A stretch of 64,000 nt of DNA from positions 233,707,770 through 233,771,769 of the forward strand of contig JAUPFV010000005.1 in assembly GCA_036936605.1 (NCBI GenBank), given 5' to 3'. The stretch comes from Limnanthes douglasii subsp. nivea. Its lineage: Eukaryota > Streptophyta > Magnoliopsida > Brassicales > Limnanthaceae. Shown here piece after piece: positions 46,801-58,712 of this stretch. A program made the position numbers and the translations under genes. The notes beneath the pieces are model-generated. The model saw only the letters and a list, made by a program, of their open reading frames with translations, was not told the DNA's origin and searched no databases. The stretch's first letter is position 1, and every line of letters starts with the position of its first letter.

Positions 46801-47830
46801 TCATGTGGAACAAGTAAACTCCTAAAAAATATTCCTTTCTTCATTGGAAGCTTATGCACAACTATATACCTATTGATATCTTAATGCAGAAAAGAAGCAT
46901 CTCCTTGGCTTCTAAATTCCAATTCTGTAATAACATAGAATCCCCCAATCATTTATTTGTTTCATGTGATTTCGCATAGTCTATATGGTCTTATTATGTA
47001 GATATCTTTAAACTTTATATATCAAAGCACATGAATGTTATGCACATTACTAGAGTATGATACCGGTCTCCTTCAAAAACGTTTAGGTCAGACAAATCTT
47101 GCCCTTTATTACTCTTAATATTATTAAAAAGCTAGAAATGCAACTAAAATTAAGGGTATTAAAACCTCCTTTAAGTTTGCTATAACCCAGATTAATAATG
47201 TTCTTCATACTATTGAAAAAAACTTGATTCTTAAGAGGTCTCACTGGACTGATAATAATAATGCTGCTAAAGCTCTTGGTTTCTCTAACCATACTTTAAA
47301 CTCTAAGAACATGCCCTTATACCTTAAGTGGATCTATCCTCCTATTGGTAGATTGAAACTAAACTCAGATACTGCTTTCCTTGGCAATGAAGAATATAGT
47401 GGTTCAGTTGTCATTAGAGACAATCCTGGCAATCTTATATTAGGTTCTAGTTCTCTCTATGGTAAACCTAATTCTCTCCTTGCTGAAGTTAGGGCTCTAC
47501 TTGATGGTTTGCTCATTTGCAAAGCCAATAAATGGTCCAAGGTTGACCTTGAGTCTGATGCTCTAATTCTAGTAAACCTTTTGGGTCAGAATAGCAAGAA
47601 TGCTCCCCTGGTATCTTGGCCATATTCTTGATTGTATTGAAAATTTGATTTATCCTTCAATAACTTTAAAGCATATTTCAGAGACCAAAATTAGGCTGGT
47701 GACTGACTAGCCCATTGGTCTACGAAATGTAAAAGAAATATTAGCATAAATATCAATAACATTCCCAAGAATCTCAAAGAAATTATCATTCTTGAAGCAT
47801 TGGGCTTAGGTTATATCACTAATCAATAAA
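43850..47830 (+). mobile_element. L1-type LINE retrotransposon 2 (5'-truncated)
   Basis: Begins inside the endonuclease directly after the LTR of element C, without ORF1. Then RT (FADD at 45757-45768), zinc-binding segment and RNase H. 5' truncation is usual for LINE insertions. The 3' end near 47830 is approximate. Confidence 0.85.
43880..47640 (+). pseudogene. LINE 2 ORF2 (endonuclease-RT-RNase H, many breaks)
   Basis: Endonuclease pieces: IQEPLISCDGIDNIARKLGF (43875-43935), CGDFNVVCSIDEQLGC (about 44165-44215), KWKRLDRDF (44322-44350). RT: a 308-codon frame 44690-45616 with TINPASAPCMDGY, DYRLITMCSLLNRIMSKII and QLDMSKAFDKLSH, ending where GLRQGD has two stops (about 45614 and 45620). FADDILLF lies in the next frame. 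RNase H at 47340-47640 (LNSDTAFLGNEEYSG, AEVRALLDGLLICK). Inactive. Confidence 0.85.
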
Positions 47831-48880
47831 TTTTTGATGTTGATAAGTAATTCCAGGTAAAGTAGTTCTTCCTAATTATGGAGCTTCTAAAAATCGTTTG
47901 CATCGTCATATTGCTGTGAGTTGACGTTCGCGGCTTGCTGTGATCAGTATCAGTGTAATTTAAGATTGGAGCATCATTCGTCGTTGTCTTAGCTCTTAAG
48001 AAAAAGTTGTAACAGAAAAGAACAGAAGGGAGCATGAACCTCTGGAGCTTCTGTTATGCTGCATCGAGTTCGTTTTGTTACTATCACATTGCTGGTGATG
48101 AATGAATCGGAGATGGAGATTGTGCTGATTATTATCAAGAATTACTTATTATTGCCTTGATGAATGTTGATTATTAGCAGAAGAAGTTGTCTTTCGAAAT
48201 GTGGAGCCTTGATGCAAGCCTAAAATTCTGAAAAATTGAACTGTTTGTACTTTTGAAATTTTTTGGCGCCAATTTTGAGCGCCATATGTAAAATATTATT
48301 CATTAATCAAATATTTAGTTTAATAATAAAAAATCCTAAATTATATATAATTAAAAATATTAAAAATATTAAAAAATAAAAAATAATATCTTATAAGCTT
48401 ATGATGGGTATAATAAAAAAGTTAAAAATAAAGATCATTGCAGTTAAACACCCACACTTGATAAGATAGAGTAATGCATCTTTAAAGTTCATATATATAT
48501 AAAGATATAATCGGATATATTATAAAGAGGTCCAAGTTGGACTAAAGTATTATACAAAAGGGTTAAGAAAATAAAAAGGCGCCTTTTAAGATAACAAACC
48601 CTCCCAAACAAAATAATATGGTAGTCCTAAAATCAGACTTAAAGTCGAAGCTGTTCCTTCGATAATCAGATTCTTTCCTCAATCAAAATTCATTTTCCAA
48701 TGAACGCGAGATTTAAAACCAGATCGAAAGTCTTTTTAACTTCAAAGCTTCCACAAATCTTAATTCGCTGGGACAATAATGGAGGATGCAGAATTTCAAG
48801 GGCTCAGGGAATATCTGGAATTAATGAAGAAAATTAAGAGAGCTAAGGAGAATCAATCAAATTAAAGAAAGAGTTAGGAA
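47831..48880. other. Gene-free region between LINE 2 and LINE 3
   Basis: AT-rich with no conserved frame. The two LINEs point toward each other across it. GGCGCC boxes occur at 48265 and 48577, without a recognisable element. Confidence 0.5.
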
Positions 48881-48899
48881 TTGTCCTTTATGTAATACG

Positions 48900-51800
48900 T
48901 TTTTTAATTCTCTAACTCAATGATTGATTGAAGGAATGGAGGCGCATTGTTAGAGTTGAAGAGAAGCTTCATCGTACATTTGTTGGTCCATATTACCAAC
49001 CAGTCAGCAACATAGTTTTGAGCTCGATTGATATGCTTAAGGACCATAGATGGCTTGATGAAGTTGCGAATGCAAGATAAAGTTCTGTTAAAAGTATTTG
49101 GGAAAAAAATCAGAGGATAACAGAGTGATTATTATTTCACAGGCAGTTTCAAAATCCACGTTGGAGAAGCCATTTTGATGGAAAATGATTAGCCTATCAA
49201 TAAGTGTTTTGGCTTTAGCGTAGAGATGAGAAAGCTTTCCATAAGGTAGACTATGAGCAGAGATCGAATTGTCGTCGTTGTTTCTGACAATGACACTGCC
49301 ACTTGCATCTCCATTGGAAAGCGAAGAACCGTCGGTGTTGATTTTAATTTTGTCTTTGTTTGGGAAGAGCCGGTATTGCAAGGAGGGAGATTTGGATTTG
49401 ATGTTGTTCAAACAACCTAGGACATGAGTAGAAAAATTGAAAGGGATCTGGTGTTTAGAGTTGAGAAGAGAAGTAGAATCAAGGGTGTTGATGGTGTGAG
49501 TGATGAGGTTGATTGCTGAGGATGAAGTGCATGATTGGCCTTTGATTTTTGAATTGTTTCTCATCTTACAGATAACCCACGCAACTATTGGAGGCAAAAT
49601 CGAGCAGATATCGACCGATTTAGTTGAATACCAGAACTGGGATCTGAAGAGGTGAGGAAGAGTCTTGAATTTATCAATTTTGATTTTGAAAATATGAGCA
49701 AAATGGTTCCAAATGCTCCAGGCCAAGTGACAATCAACGAATGGATGTTTGATGGTTTCAGTGTTTCTGTAAAATTGACATTTTGACACTAATGTGAATT
49801 GTTTTTTCTGCAAGATGTCATCAGTAGGAAGCCAATTATGGAGGATCCTCCAGGTCAGAAAAGAACATTTTCTGGGGGTGATGCAGTTCCGAAGGTTACC
49901 GAAAAGCTTAGAATTGTTGTGTTTGGCTCTGAAGAAGTTCCTTTCTTTGGTTTTAAAAGTGTCATTTTTAGAGATAGTCCATGTTAGAAGATCATGGTCA
50001 TTTTTCTTAATGCTAGGCTCAACTGTATCTTTGATGGCGCTCAATCCTTTCCAGACTTTGGAGGCTTTTTTGGTATTGAAATCAGCATCAAAGGGGTGGC
50101 AGTTGATGCAGTAGGTGCTGGGAATGAAATGGGCCCATAAGGATTTATTTTGTCTGAATTTTATCCACAAGTTACATATTGCTACATCTTGAAGATCTTT
50201 AAGACTTCTAACATTAAAAGCCCCCTTGAAGGTAAGTTTTACACACCTTACTTCATTTGCACGAGTGAGTTTTTAAATGATTTTGCTTTAATCCCCAGAG
50301 AAAGTTGTTGAAGAGCTTTTCGATTATGTCAATGGTGCTGTTGGGAAGAGTGTTGCTCTGCATCTAGTAGAAGGGAAAGGCCATGAGGACAGAGTTAATG
50401 AGGCTGAGTCTCCCAACAAAAAAGAGCTTCTTTCCTTCCCAATCTCTAATTCTGTTTCTAATATTGGTAATCAGGTTTTCATAATTGTTTTTCCAATTGT
50501 TATTGTTGAGGGTAACCCCCAAGTAGGAGATATACAGATTTTCATTTGTATAACCAGTGTTGTCCGTCAGAGACTTGATCTTGTTGTTAGGAAAATTGAT
50601 AGAGGTAATGATGGTAGTTTTCTCCTTGTTTATTGTTTGCCCAGAAGAGTCTTGGTAGTCCTGCAAAAACTTACTCAAAGTGGAAATAACATATGTTGAC
50701 CCATTAGTAAATATGAGTATATCATCTGCAAAAGCTAGAGTTGGTATACAAAACTGAATTCTGGTCTTGTATTGAATATGCTTATTGTTGAAATAAATCA
50801 TGTTAAGACCTCTGATCAAGGTCTCTTCAGTAATAATGAAAAGGTAAGGAGACAATGGATCTTTTTGTCTCAAACCTCTTTTAGTGCTGAAGTAACCAGT
50901 GGCATTGCCATTAATAAGGATGAAGGTTTTAACATGAGTGATAATGTTATTGATTAATCTGATAAAGTTAGTATTAAAACCAAAGGTGGAAAGGACATGA
51001 CCAAGAAAGCTGATTGACAATCTGTCAAAATCTTTGGCCATGTCCAATTTAATAAGTATATTTTAATCTTTGGTTTTCTTGTTCAGATCATATATTAGCT
51101 CATTATCCATGAGTATGTTATCATGAATGGATCTTTTGGTAACATATGCCTCCTAACTTTCTGAGATAATTTTAGGCATAACAGTGTTCATTCTATTGCA
51201 GATGATTTTAGAGATAATTTTATTGAAAATGGAAATAAGGCTTATGGGTCTCAATTGCTTCCAATTAAAAGGGTTTTGAGTTTTGGGAATGAGGACTAGA
51301 ACTGTGGCTAAAGCCCCTTGAATGAGGGGATAGCCATTGAAAAAGGAGATGATAGCTTCTAGAAGGTATGCTTTGATGATGCTCCAACAATGGGTGAAGA
51401 AGGTGGAGTTGAACCCATCCATGCCTGCTACACTGGTGGGATATAGACCTTTGATGGTTTTGAATATTTCCTCTTCAGTTGGCTTGCTCAAAATGTAAGA
51501 TTTATCTTGTTCAGTGATAATGTTAGGTATATAATTGAAAAGGTAATTGTTAAGATGATTAGTTTCAGATTCAAAATTAGATTTTCAGTAAGGATATTCT
51601 GAAAGTAAGAAACAACAGATTTGCATATTTGATCTTCATTGGTGATCCAGTTTGAGCCTTCTTTGATTTTAGTAATGCAATTTTCCTGATTCCTTTCTTG
51701 ATTAAATTGTGATAGGTTTTGGTGTTGCAGTCACTATCTTTGATCCAAGTTGAATAGGTCTTTTGATGCTAAAAACCTTCTTCTTGATTCAGAGCTTTCA

Positions 51801-52774
51801 TGAGGTGGGAATGAGCTTTTGAAAGGTTGTTTCTATTGGTAATGTTGTTGTTTTCCATAAGTTTTTCTTCATTCATATTGACTTATTTATCAACTTTTTT
51901 GATAAGGTTGTAGACATTTCCAAAGACTGATTTATTCCATCCTTTGAGGGCATCTTTCAAGCGCTTTTGCTTGTTCCAAAATTTGTTGATACGAGGTTCC
52001 TGCATATTGATCATCCAGTTAGCATATACAAAAGGTAAAAATTCATCATTAAGACACCACATATTTAAGAATTTAAAGCAAAATTTTATGTAGGTGTTTG
52101 TGTTGGAGGTGGAGATGAGGATGGGCATGTGGTTTGAGAAATTTTTGAGGAGGTGTTGGACAAGGGTATTGTTGAAGAGGTCAGTCCAATAAGAGTTGTA
52201 CAAAACACGATCGAGGCGCTTCCACTTGGTTTTATTGGTCCAAGTAAATCTGTTACCCATGTAACCTGCATCTTCAAGATTACAAGTGTTGATAGCCCTG
52301 TTAAAATCATCAGAATTGTTGGAACATAAGTTGTTGCAGCCTTTTTGTTCAGAGGAGTTGAGGATGGTGTTAAAATCACCAAGAACAATCCAAGCCTTGA
52401 TAGATTCAGCAATGTCACTAAGTGTTTGGCACAAAGCCAATCTACTATTTCTCTGGCATTTGGCATAATAACAGTAAGGATGATGGTGTTGTTGGAGTTG
52501 GGTAAAGTTATTTCAGTACTTAGAAGATGAGGGTGATCAGAGGTGATAGTGATGCTGAACCAATCAGACCAAAGGAGCCAAATTTTGCTGTTACAGTTGA
52601 AAGAGAAGTGGTTTAATCCCAGGTAAGCTGCAATAGTAGAAATGTGAGAGGAATCCACCATAAGCTCTTGAATACAGATAATACTGATCTTTTTTTTATA
52701 ATAATGTTTTTCAGTCTTCTTTGAGAAGCTTTGTTGGAGATCACAAGAATGTTCCAATTAAGTATGTTGACCAT
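48900..52774 (-). pseudogene. LINE 3 ORF2 (endonuclease-RT-RNase H)
   Basis: The ATG at 52772-52774 starts MVNILNWN. Endonuclease: IICIQELMVDSSH, WIVLGDFNTILNSSEQKGC (52330-52395), KWKRLDRVLYNSYW. RT: LYPTSVAGMDGFNSTFFTHC, PISLISIFNKIISKIIC, MDMAKDFDRLSISFLGHVL (Ala to Asp in the usual KAFDR), GLRQKDPLSPYLF and FADDILIFTNGS. The 49088-50170 frame has a zinc segment CQFYRNTETIKHPFVDCHLAW and RNase H (INTDGSSLSNGDASG, AKAKTLIDRLI), whose tail continues as NRAQNYVADWLVIW near 49010-48970. Breaks near 52440, 51880-51490 and 51070-51150. Confidence 0.86.
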
Positions 52775-52776
52775 AT

Positions 52777-53770
52777 TCAGGAGAATTGCTTTTTGTCCCC
52801 AAACAAGGGCTTGTATATTATTTTCTCATTTATGTTTCTGGTTTTGAATTTACCTGCCTTAAGTCTTTTGCTGAGGAGAGCTTTTAAGTTGGGATCAATT
52901 TATTTCATCTTTAAGATTGGTGTTGAAGGCAGGTTTTTAAACTTGAGGTGATTAGGAGTGTAAGAGCCTTTTTTCTTTGTTTTTTTTGTCTTGGTCTTGT
53001 ATTTCTCTTCCTTCATCTTCAAGATCTTTTATGGTTTCTATTATATCAATACGTTTGGGGTATTAACATGGGAAAAAGTGTTAACATAGCCTTTTCCATT
53101 TTCTACATTAGAATCACGGAATTTTGAGTTGGAAATGACGGCCTTGATGTTATTATCTTTTGTTTTTTCTCCTATTCCTTGTTAATTGGAGTGTATATCT
53201 TGGATTGCAGTTTGGGTTTGTTGTGAACCTCATTGTTATTCTGTTTTCTATCGGCTTTTTCTTCCATGTTTCTTGAAGAGATTTTCCTGTATGAAGCATA
53301 TTCATGGCCAATGTAGAAGCATTGATTGTAGTAAGCCGGGACATCCTTGTAGCTGACATGGAGCCAACATCCATCATTAACTCCAAACCCAACCCATATA
53401 TCATATTGCAGATTCAAGGAGATGTTTAGTTCAACAAGAACATAGCAGGCGTTAAACAGAACTCTATTCTTGGGAGGGACCCAAGCTTTCAGAGGTTCTC
53501 CAATAGATTCAACAATGGTTAGTATGATTTCTTCTTTGAAAGGGTATTCTGGGATACATTCTACCCTTATCCAAGTAGGGATAACATGGTTTTCATACTT
53601 AAGATTAAAACCAGGAGACCATTTAATTATTCTCATGATTTTATCCCCACCAGTCTATAGAGTTCTAGCCCAAAGTCTCCACAAGTCTTCTTTTGTAGAA
53701 AATTCAATAAGGATGTGTCTGGAATCCTAATTACTGGTGTTAACTTCTTCTTTAAATTTCTTTAAATCCA
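52777..53770 (-). pseudogene. LINE 3 ORF1 (nucleic-acid-binding protein, broken)
   Basis: 53172-53636 encodes the DUF4283-like C-terminal part (KIMRIIKWSPGFNLKYENHVIPTWIRVECIP, AWVPPKNRVLFNACYV). The knuckle region has CFYIGHEYASY, where a Cys of the CCHC pattern is replaced (YYNQCFYIGHEY). The frame ends KQFS and a TGA at 52777-52779, two bases before the ORF2 ATG. The N-terminus beyond 53770 is not recognised. Confidence 0.78.
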
Positions 53771-56504
53771 AAAAGTGATTCAAAGTCTTTTTTGGGGATT
53801 CCTTTGGTTAATTTTGCTTTAAAGTAAAATTTATGCAACTTTCAAGATAGTTTTTCGTTTTTTATTGAACTAGATCGATATATGAGACTGAAGGTGTCTG
53901 ATAGAAGTTGGTTTCATTGTCTCTGCAGGGAAGGTTCTGCTTGATGGACTGACTACTACCGCAATGCTTCTTTTTGGTGGATTATCATGGGATTAGAAGC
54001 ATTTAAGTGCTGAGAAAACTCTATTATAATGTTATGTTTCCTCCATTTTCCATAAAGACTTGAAAATAAAGGCAATGAAGAGAAGATAAAGGATAAATCA
54101 ATCAAAGGAATTGATAGAAAGAGAAGAAGAAGAAGGAAGATGAGAAAATCAAGATTGGGTTCTTAATAGGATTCTGATCTTGGAAATCTTGGAGCGATCC
54201 ATCCCTCGTGTTATATTGGTTATTGAGGTCAACAAGTTCATATATATATATATATATATATATATCAGTAATTCCACAAACTAAAAGATAATGATCTAAC
54301 TCAACATTAAAAGTTCATAGATACAAGGATAGAGGAATCGGTCTAAGTTTATCCAATTGTGAGTTTATCTATGTTTGGTAAAAATGTATTTTTTAAAAAA
54401 TTAAAATACATTTTTGGTGATATTTAAGTATTTTTTTTCTACTAAACTACATCTATTTCATTTTTTCTCTAACTTCTCACTTCAATATCACTTCTCTTCT
54501 ATCTAACATCTCTATCTAGAATAGGACGAAATACAATTATGGCGTGTTCTTCCTCCTCCACCACCACTCCTCCATCATGGTGAAGAAAAACGAATCTCGT
54601 CCTCCACCTCCACCACCACCAATGTAATTTTTCATACTATTCAATATATAGGTTGTTGATTCTTGGTTGATTATAAGTTGTTTTAGGTTGAATTTTTTGA
54701 TTAGATAGGTTTTTGAGTGAATTTGATAGGTTAGATTTAGGATTCTGAAAAATAGGTTCGAATTTATGGTAGGTTAGGTTTGGTGTTTGGAGGCCGATTC
54801 CAACTGCTTTCCTCGCCTGAATCGACTGAAAAATGGTTGGCATCGATAGGGAGTGGGGTGCGTTCAGGCACCCATCGGTGCGTTATACATGCACCAGACA
54901 ATATTTTTATGGTTAAAATAACTTTTTCAAGTGTTAATTATTTTGTATTTTTGTGACAAATTTTATTTATTTGCTTAACCTATTAATTTTGTTTTTATTT
55001 AAGTTTTAATATTCGTTTATTATATTATTTATCTAACATTTATTATTTATTGATTTAGGTCATATATTTGAAATTTATTTAATATGAATTCGTTTTTTTG
55101 TAGTGAATTTTAATTTTTTTTCATTGCATTTATTCCAATTATGAGTTACAAATGTATTTAACGTGTTAGTTATAAGTTTTTTTAAAATCTAATTTTTATT
55201 ATCTAAAAATCTCGTAATAAAGCATAAATAAATAATAATGATGGGATGACTTAAAATGAAATCAAAATTTAAAATTTAATTAATAAACCTCATTAAAATA
55301 ATAATTATGAACTTTTTTCCGGAACTATAATAAACTTTATTAAAATATAAAATAATAATTATATTTAAATTTTATTTAATAAAAAAATATTAATATGACT
55401 CACAAAAATTTTATAATCTAAATTTTAATAGACACAATATATGAATTAAAAATTCACATACTTCTATAAAACATCACAGTATGTTCATATATTTTAATTA
55501 ATAAAACCTCATAATATTTCTATAATTACATATAATAACCACCATATTTTATGCGGTATCGTAAATAATAATTATATTTACACTTTATCTAATACAAAAC
55601 TTTGGTGTAAGTTCATTTTTTTAATATGAACTATAATTTCTTAAAATTTCATAAATTTCAATTGATTTTGATTTATTTTTAAAAAAATAAATTGAATTAA
55701 ATCAATCGTATATCTCTTTTGAATACTCGAGCATAGTCTGTAATGAAATCTTCAGCCTATCCATCTGTATCATTCACGTCTACAATACCGAATTTATAAA
55801 AAAATGAGACTAAGTAAGTAAACAAAAACAACAAATTTCGATATAAATCGAATTTCAAAAACAGAAATAAAAGTAAGTAAATACAAAAATCATTAAAATC
55901 GATGGGATAAAATTTCAAAAAATGGGTCACAACACCGGCTTTATGTGGCAATGCACCACCGGTTCAAGATCTCTAACCACTGGTGTATGGCCATAAAACT
56001 GATGGTCCCACACTACAGCACCACCGGTGGTGCCTAAGGCCCATAACCTATTTTTTAAAGAAAAAAAAAGAACGTTGTTACCTTTTCCGATATCTTAACC
56101 TCCTTCTCCGGTGACACAAGCTCATTTTTCATCTTCGACGATAGTAACTCCACCATGCTAATCTCTAATTTCGGATGACTCATTTTTTATTTTGTGTTTT
56201 TGTTACAAGAAGTTTAAAAAATTTGAAGAGAGTTTGAATATTATTGAAGAAAGTTTGAATGTACAAAAAGATTTTGAAGAACTTTAGAATGTTTTTTTGT
56301 TAAAGTTAGTAAAATAGGTTATTTTGTTATTTGGATGAATTTATAATACACTTAATATTTTTATTTTATTTAATGCAGTTCTATAATTAAATGAAAGTTT
56401 GGGATAATTTCGTACAAAAAAGTCAAACTTGACTCAAAAGATTTTTTTAAGTAAACTTAGACTCGATTTGGATATGTATAGCCTGATCCTTGATAAGGCC
56501 TAAA
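53771..56504. other. Long AT-rich gene-free region
   Basis: Contains a (TA)n microsatellite (54238-54265) and a Pro/Ser-rich short frame near 54550-54625 (ATGGCGTGTTCTTCC...), which ends after 13 codons. GC-rich islands with ACCACCGGTGG palindromes lie near 55935-56040. No gene is supported. Confidence 0.5.
54238..54265. repeat. (TA)n microsatellite
   Basis: About 14 TA units in a row. Confidence 0.95.
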
Positions 56505-56945
56505 AACAACAAAATATAATATATGATCCATAATGATGGTTTACGGGATGGACCACCACCGAAAATTCAAAACTCATATCCATGTGAATCAACAATTAGA
56601 CAACTTCGGACAGTCATAAACCTCGTATGATAATGGGGAACTTTGAAAAATGGATATTTGACAACTCTCAAACATAATTAAGAAATATTACATCAATGAT
56701 AATGAGATTCCAACAAAGAAATAACTCAAATTTAAATACATAAAATACACCAAGATCTAGATCTGAAACACCAAGATCTAATTTTGAAATCTCAAAATTA
56801 GATCACACAACCCAAATAAATAAATCTAAAGCTAATAGAAAAATATAAACATATGCTGAAGTTAATAGAAATAAAAAATTAACAAAAAATTCCTTACAAA
56901 TCACATATTCATAAATAGAGATAACATAAATTTAAGAAGTTCTAG
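56505..56945 (+). repeat. Dispersed repeat, copy 2
   Basis: Ordered matches with 17185-17900 (GATGGACCACCACCGAAA, CAACTTCGGACAGTCA, CACCAAGATCTAGATC). It lacks the 305-bp MITE. The Tat element D begins about 40 bp beyond it. Confidence 0.75.
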
Positions 56946-57241
56946 AAGAAAAATAATTATTTTTCGGAAAATCACCTATACATAATCTTACTGAAAGGGG
57001 CAAGTTGGGAGCTTATGTCAAGAGAAGGAGTGGAAACAGTCCTGACAATGCTCCCTGAACAGGCCCTACGAACAACGCAGGAACATCAGCTCCGGAGGGG
57101 GCAATGGTGATCCATGGAAGATTTGATGTGGACTCAAAGTATTTGGATCCTGATCCAACGCAAAATAAAGTGGGGTTCATAACAGAACAAGCTAAGACAG
57201 TTTCCAGACTCATAAGATTTTTTAAGTCACTTACTATATTC

Positions 57242-57260
57242 GGGGGGGGGGGGGGGGGGG
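57242..57260 (+). repeat. Poly-G run of 19
   Basis: Nineteen consecutive G between TATTC and CACAATGAC. In B the same place reads TTCGGAAGGGATACAGTGAC, so the run is an expansion of a short G tract, or an assembly artefact. Confidence 0.9.
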
Positions 57261-57483
57261 CACAATGACTCAGCTGACTCCTTCTTTAAGAAAGAGGCAT
57301 GTTCACACTCTAGCTACTCAGTTAGAGGGAGGCATGTCTTTTTATCAGTCCCAAATTCCTTTTCCTTTCATTGTTCTTTATGAGGATGATTTAAGAAATA
57401 TAGTTGGGTCTCATTAGGATGCTGTAGTGATAGGAGCTTCAATTAGGGGCAACGACATCAGACAAATTCTGATTGACACTAGC

Positions 57484-58304
57484 TAGGGGTGAGCAAAAAC
57501 CGAAAAAACCAAACCGACCAGCCGAACCAAACCGAAATGGATCGGTTTAGTCAGTTTCTTAAAATTAAATTTCAAGTTCGGTTTTAATTTTTAAAACCGA
57601 ATTAATTTTGGTCGGTTTTTGGTTCACCCGATTTATAACATAATATATAATACAGAACCAACCGATATATAACATAATATATAATTTTTTTATAATAGGT
57701 ACTTCTGGCCCAGTGGTCATATAGGAAGGCTCTATGATCCCTTAACCTCCACGTCCTTAGTTCGCCCCCTACGGGCTGCACTTGTATTAACTTAATAAAA
57801 CTTTAGTTATATTATTATTATAATCATATATTTTTTACGTGCTTAGTTCGAGCCCTAGGAGCTGCACTTAATAAAACTTTTATTATTATCATTATATCCA
57901 TATATTTTTTATTGTCTTTAGTTCGGACCCTAGGGGTTGCACTTGTACATCACTTAATAAAACTTTTATTATTATTATATGCATATATTTTTTAAGTCGA
58001 GAATTAAGAATTAATATTTATATGTATTACGTTGCGTGTAATATTTTGTCTTATTTAAATTAAGAATTAATATTTTTATATTAATTTTAAAATATAATTT
58101 AATCATTTTTATTATAAAAAAATCTGAACCGATCGGACCGAATCGCACCGACATTCAAACCGAAAAACAGAACCGAAAAACGGAAACCGAAAAAAAACTG
58201 ACTTTTTTTCATTAAATCGGTTTAATAATGTAAAAACCGAATTATTTCGGTTTGGTGTAAAAAATCATAAAAAAACCGACCTAACCGACCGAATCTCACC
58301 CCTA
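57484..58304. mobile_element. hAT-like MITE, 821 bp, TSD ACACT[AG]GC
   Basis: 8-bp duplications ACACTAGC (57476-57483) and ACACTGGC (58305-58312) with one mismatch. Terminal inverted repeats start TAGGGGTGAG at both ends, and both arms are rich in ACCGA/TCGGT motifs (CCGAACCAAACCG..., ACCGACCTAACCG...). No transposase. The middle (57690-57990) is a different sequence with SINE-like features. Confidence 0.9.
57700..57990 (+). repeat. SINE-like segment with three repeated B-box-like modules inside the MITE
   Basis: TGGCCCAGTGG (57706-57716) fits a pol III A box, and AGTTCGCCCCC (57759-57769) resembles a B box at tRNA-like spacing. The B-box-like module recurs as AGTTCGAGCCC (57845) and AGTTCGGACCC (57920), each followed by CTGCACTT or TTGCACTT and AATAAAACTTT. 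Confidence 0.5.
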
Positions 58305-58712
58305 ACACTGGCAGCTCAGCCAATATTCTTTTTTTTAAGTTTTTATAAGCAGATGAAGAATCCAGCAGTAATTCAACGTTCGAATAGATCCATTGTGGGC
58401 TTCACAGGGAGCTCTGCGGGTGTAATCGAAGAATTTGAGGAGGAGGTATTGTTGGCCAAAGACCCTTTCAAGAAGATGGTCAGAGTATTATTCGTTGTGG
58501 TAGACTACCCCACATGCTGTAGTGCAATCTTTGGGAGGTCCTGACTCTCTAGGATGCATGTTGTTGCTTCAACAATCCACGAATGTTTGAAGTATGCGGT
58601 GCAAGGGAAAGTGGGAGTTGTCCGGAGTAGTCAAAAGATAGTAAGGGAATGTTATGCAACTACACTTTCTCCTAGAACTCTAGAGGCAGTCCAGGTTGAT
58701 GAAGATTAACAG

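Larger units (their letters stand above)
48880..53770 (-). mobile_element. L1-type LINE retrotransposon 3 (near full length, degenerate)
   Basis: Minus strand: ORF1 (about 53770-52777), ORF2 endonuclease (52774-51880), RT (51491-50364, FADD at 50721-50732), zinc segment and RNase H (50170-48900). Domain order equals LINE 1. Frameshifts and stops throughout, but long frames survive (360 and 227 codons). Confidence 0.88.
57300..58690 (+). pseudogene. Protease region of element D, split by a MITE inside the DTG active site
   Basis: Upstream part: RKRHVHTLATQLEGGMSFYQ and PFPFIVLYEDD, then GASIRGNDIRQILIDT up to 57483. The frame resumes after the MITE at 58305 as TGSSANILF, so the insertion lies exactly at the catalytic Asp-Thr-Gly. 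The remainder (58353-58640) has FEEEVLLAKDPFKKMVRVLF and ends with a stop just after FGRS (58542). The element was therefore dead or dying when hit, or died then. Confidence 0.88.

Noticed and set aside
54541..54640. Short Ser/Pro/Thr-rich start (ATGGCGTGTTCTTCC) as a gene
   Set aside because: It meets a stop after 13 codons and has no continuation in other frames.
55935..56040. ACCACCGGTGG palindromes as ends of a transposon
   Set aside because: No matched terminal repeats or target duplication could be found around them.
57700..57770. Possible functional tRNA gene
   Set aside because: A- and B-box-like elements are present, but no cloverleaf arms can be paired; a SINE-like remnant is more likely.
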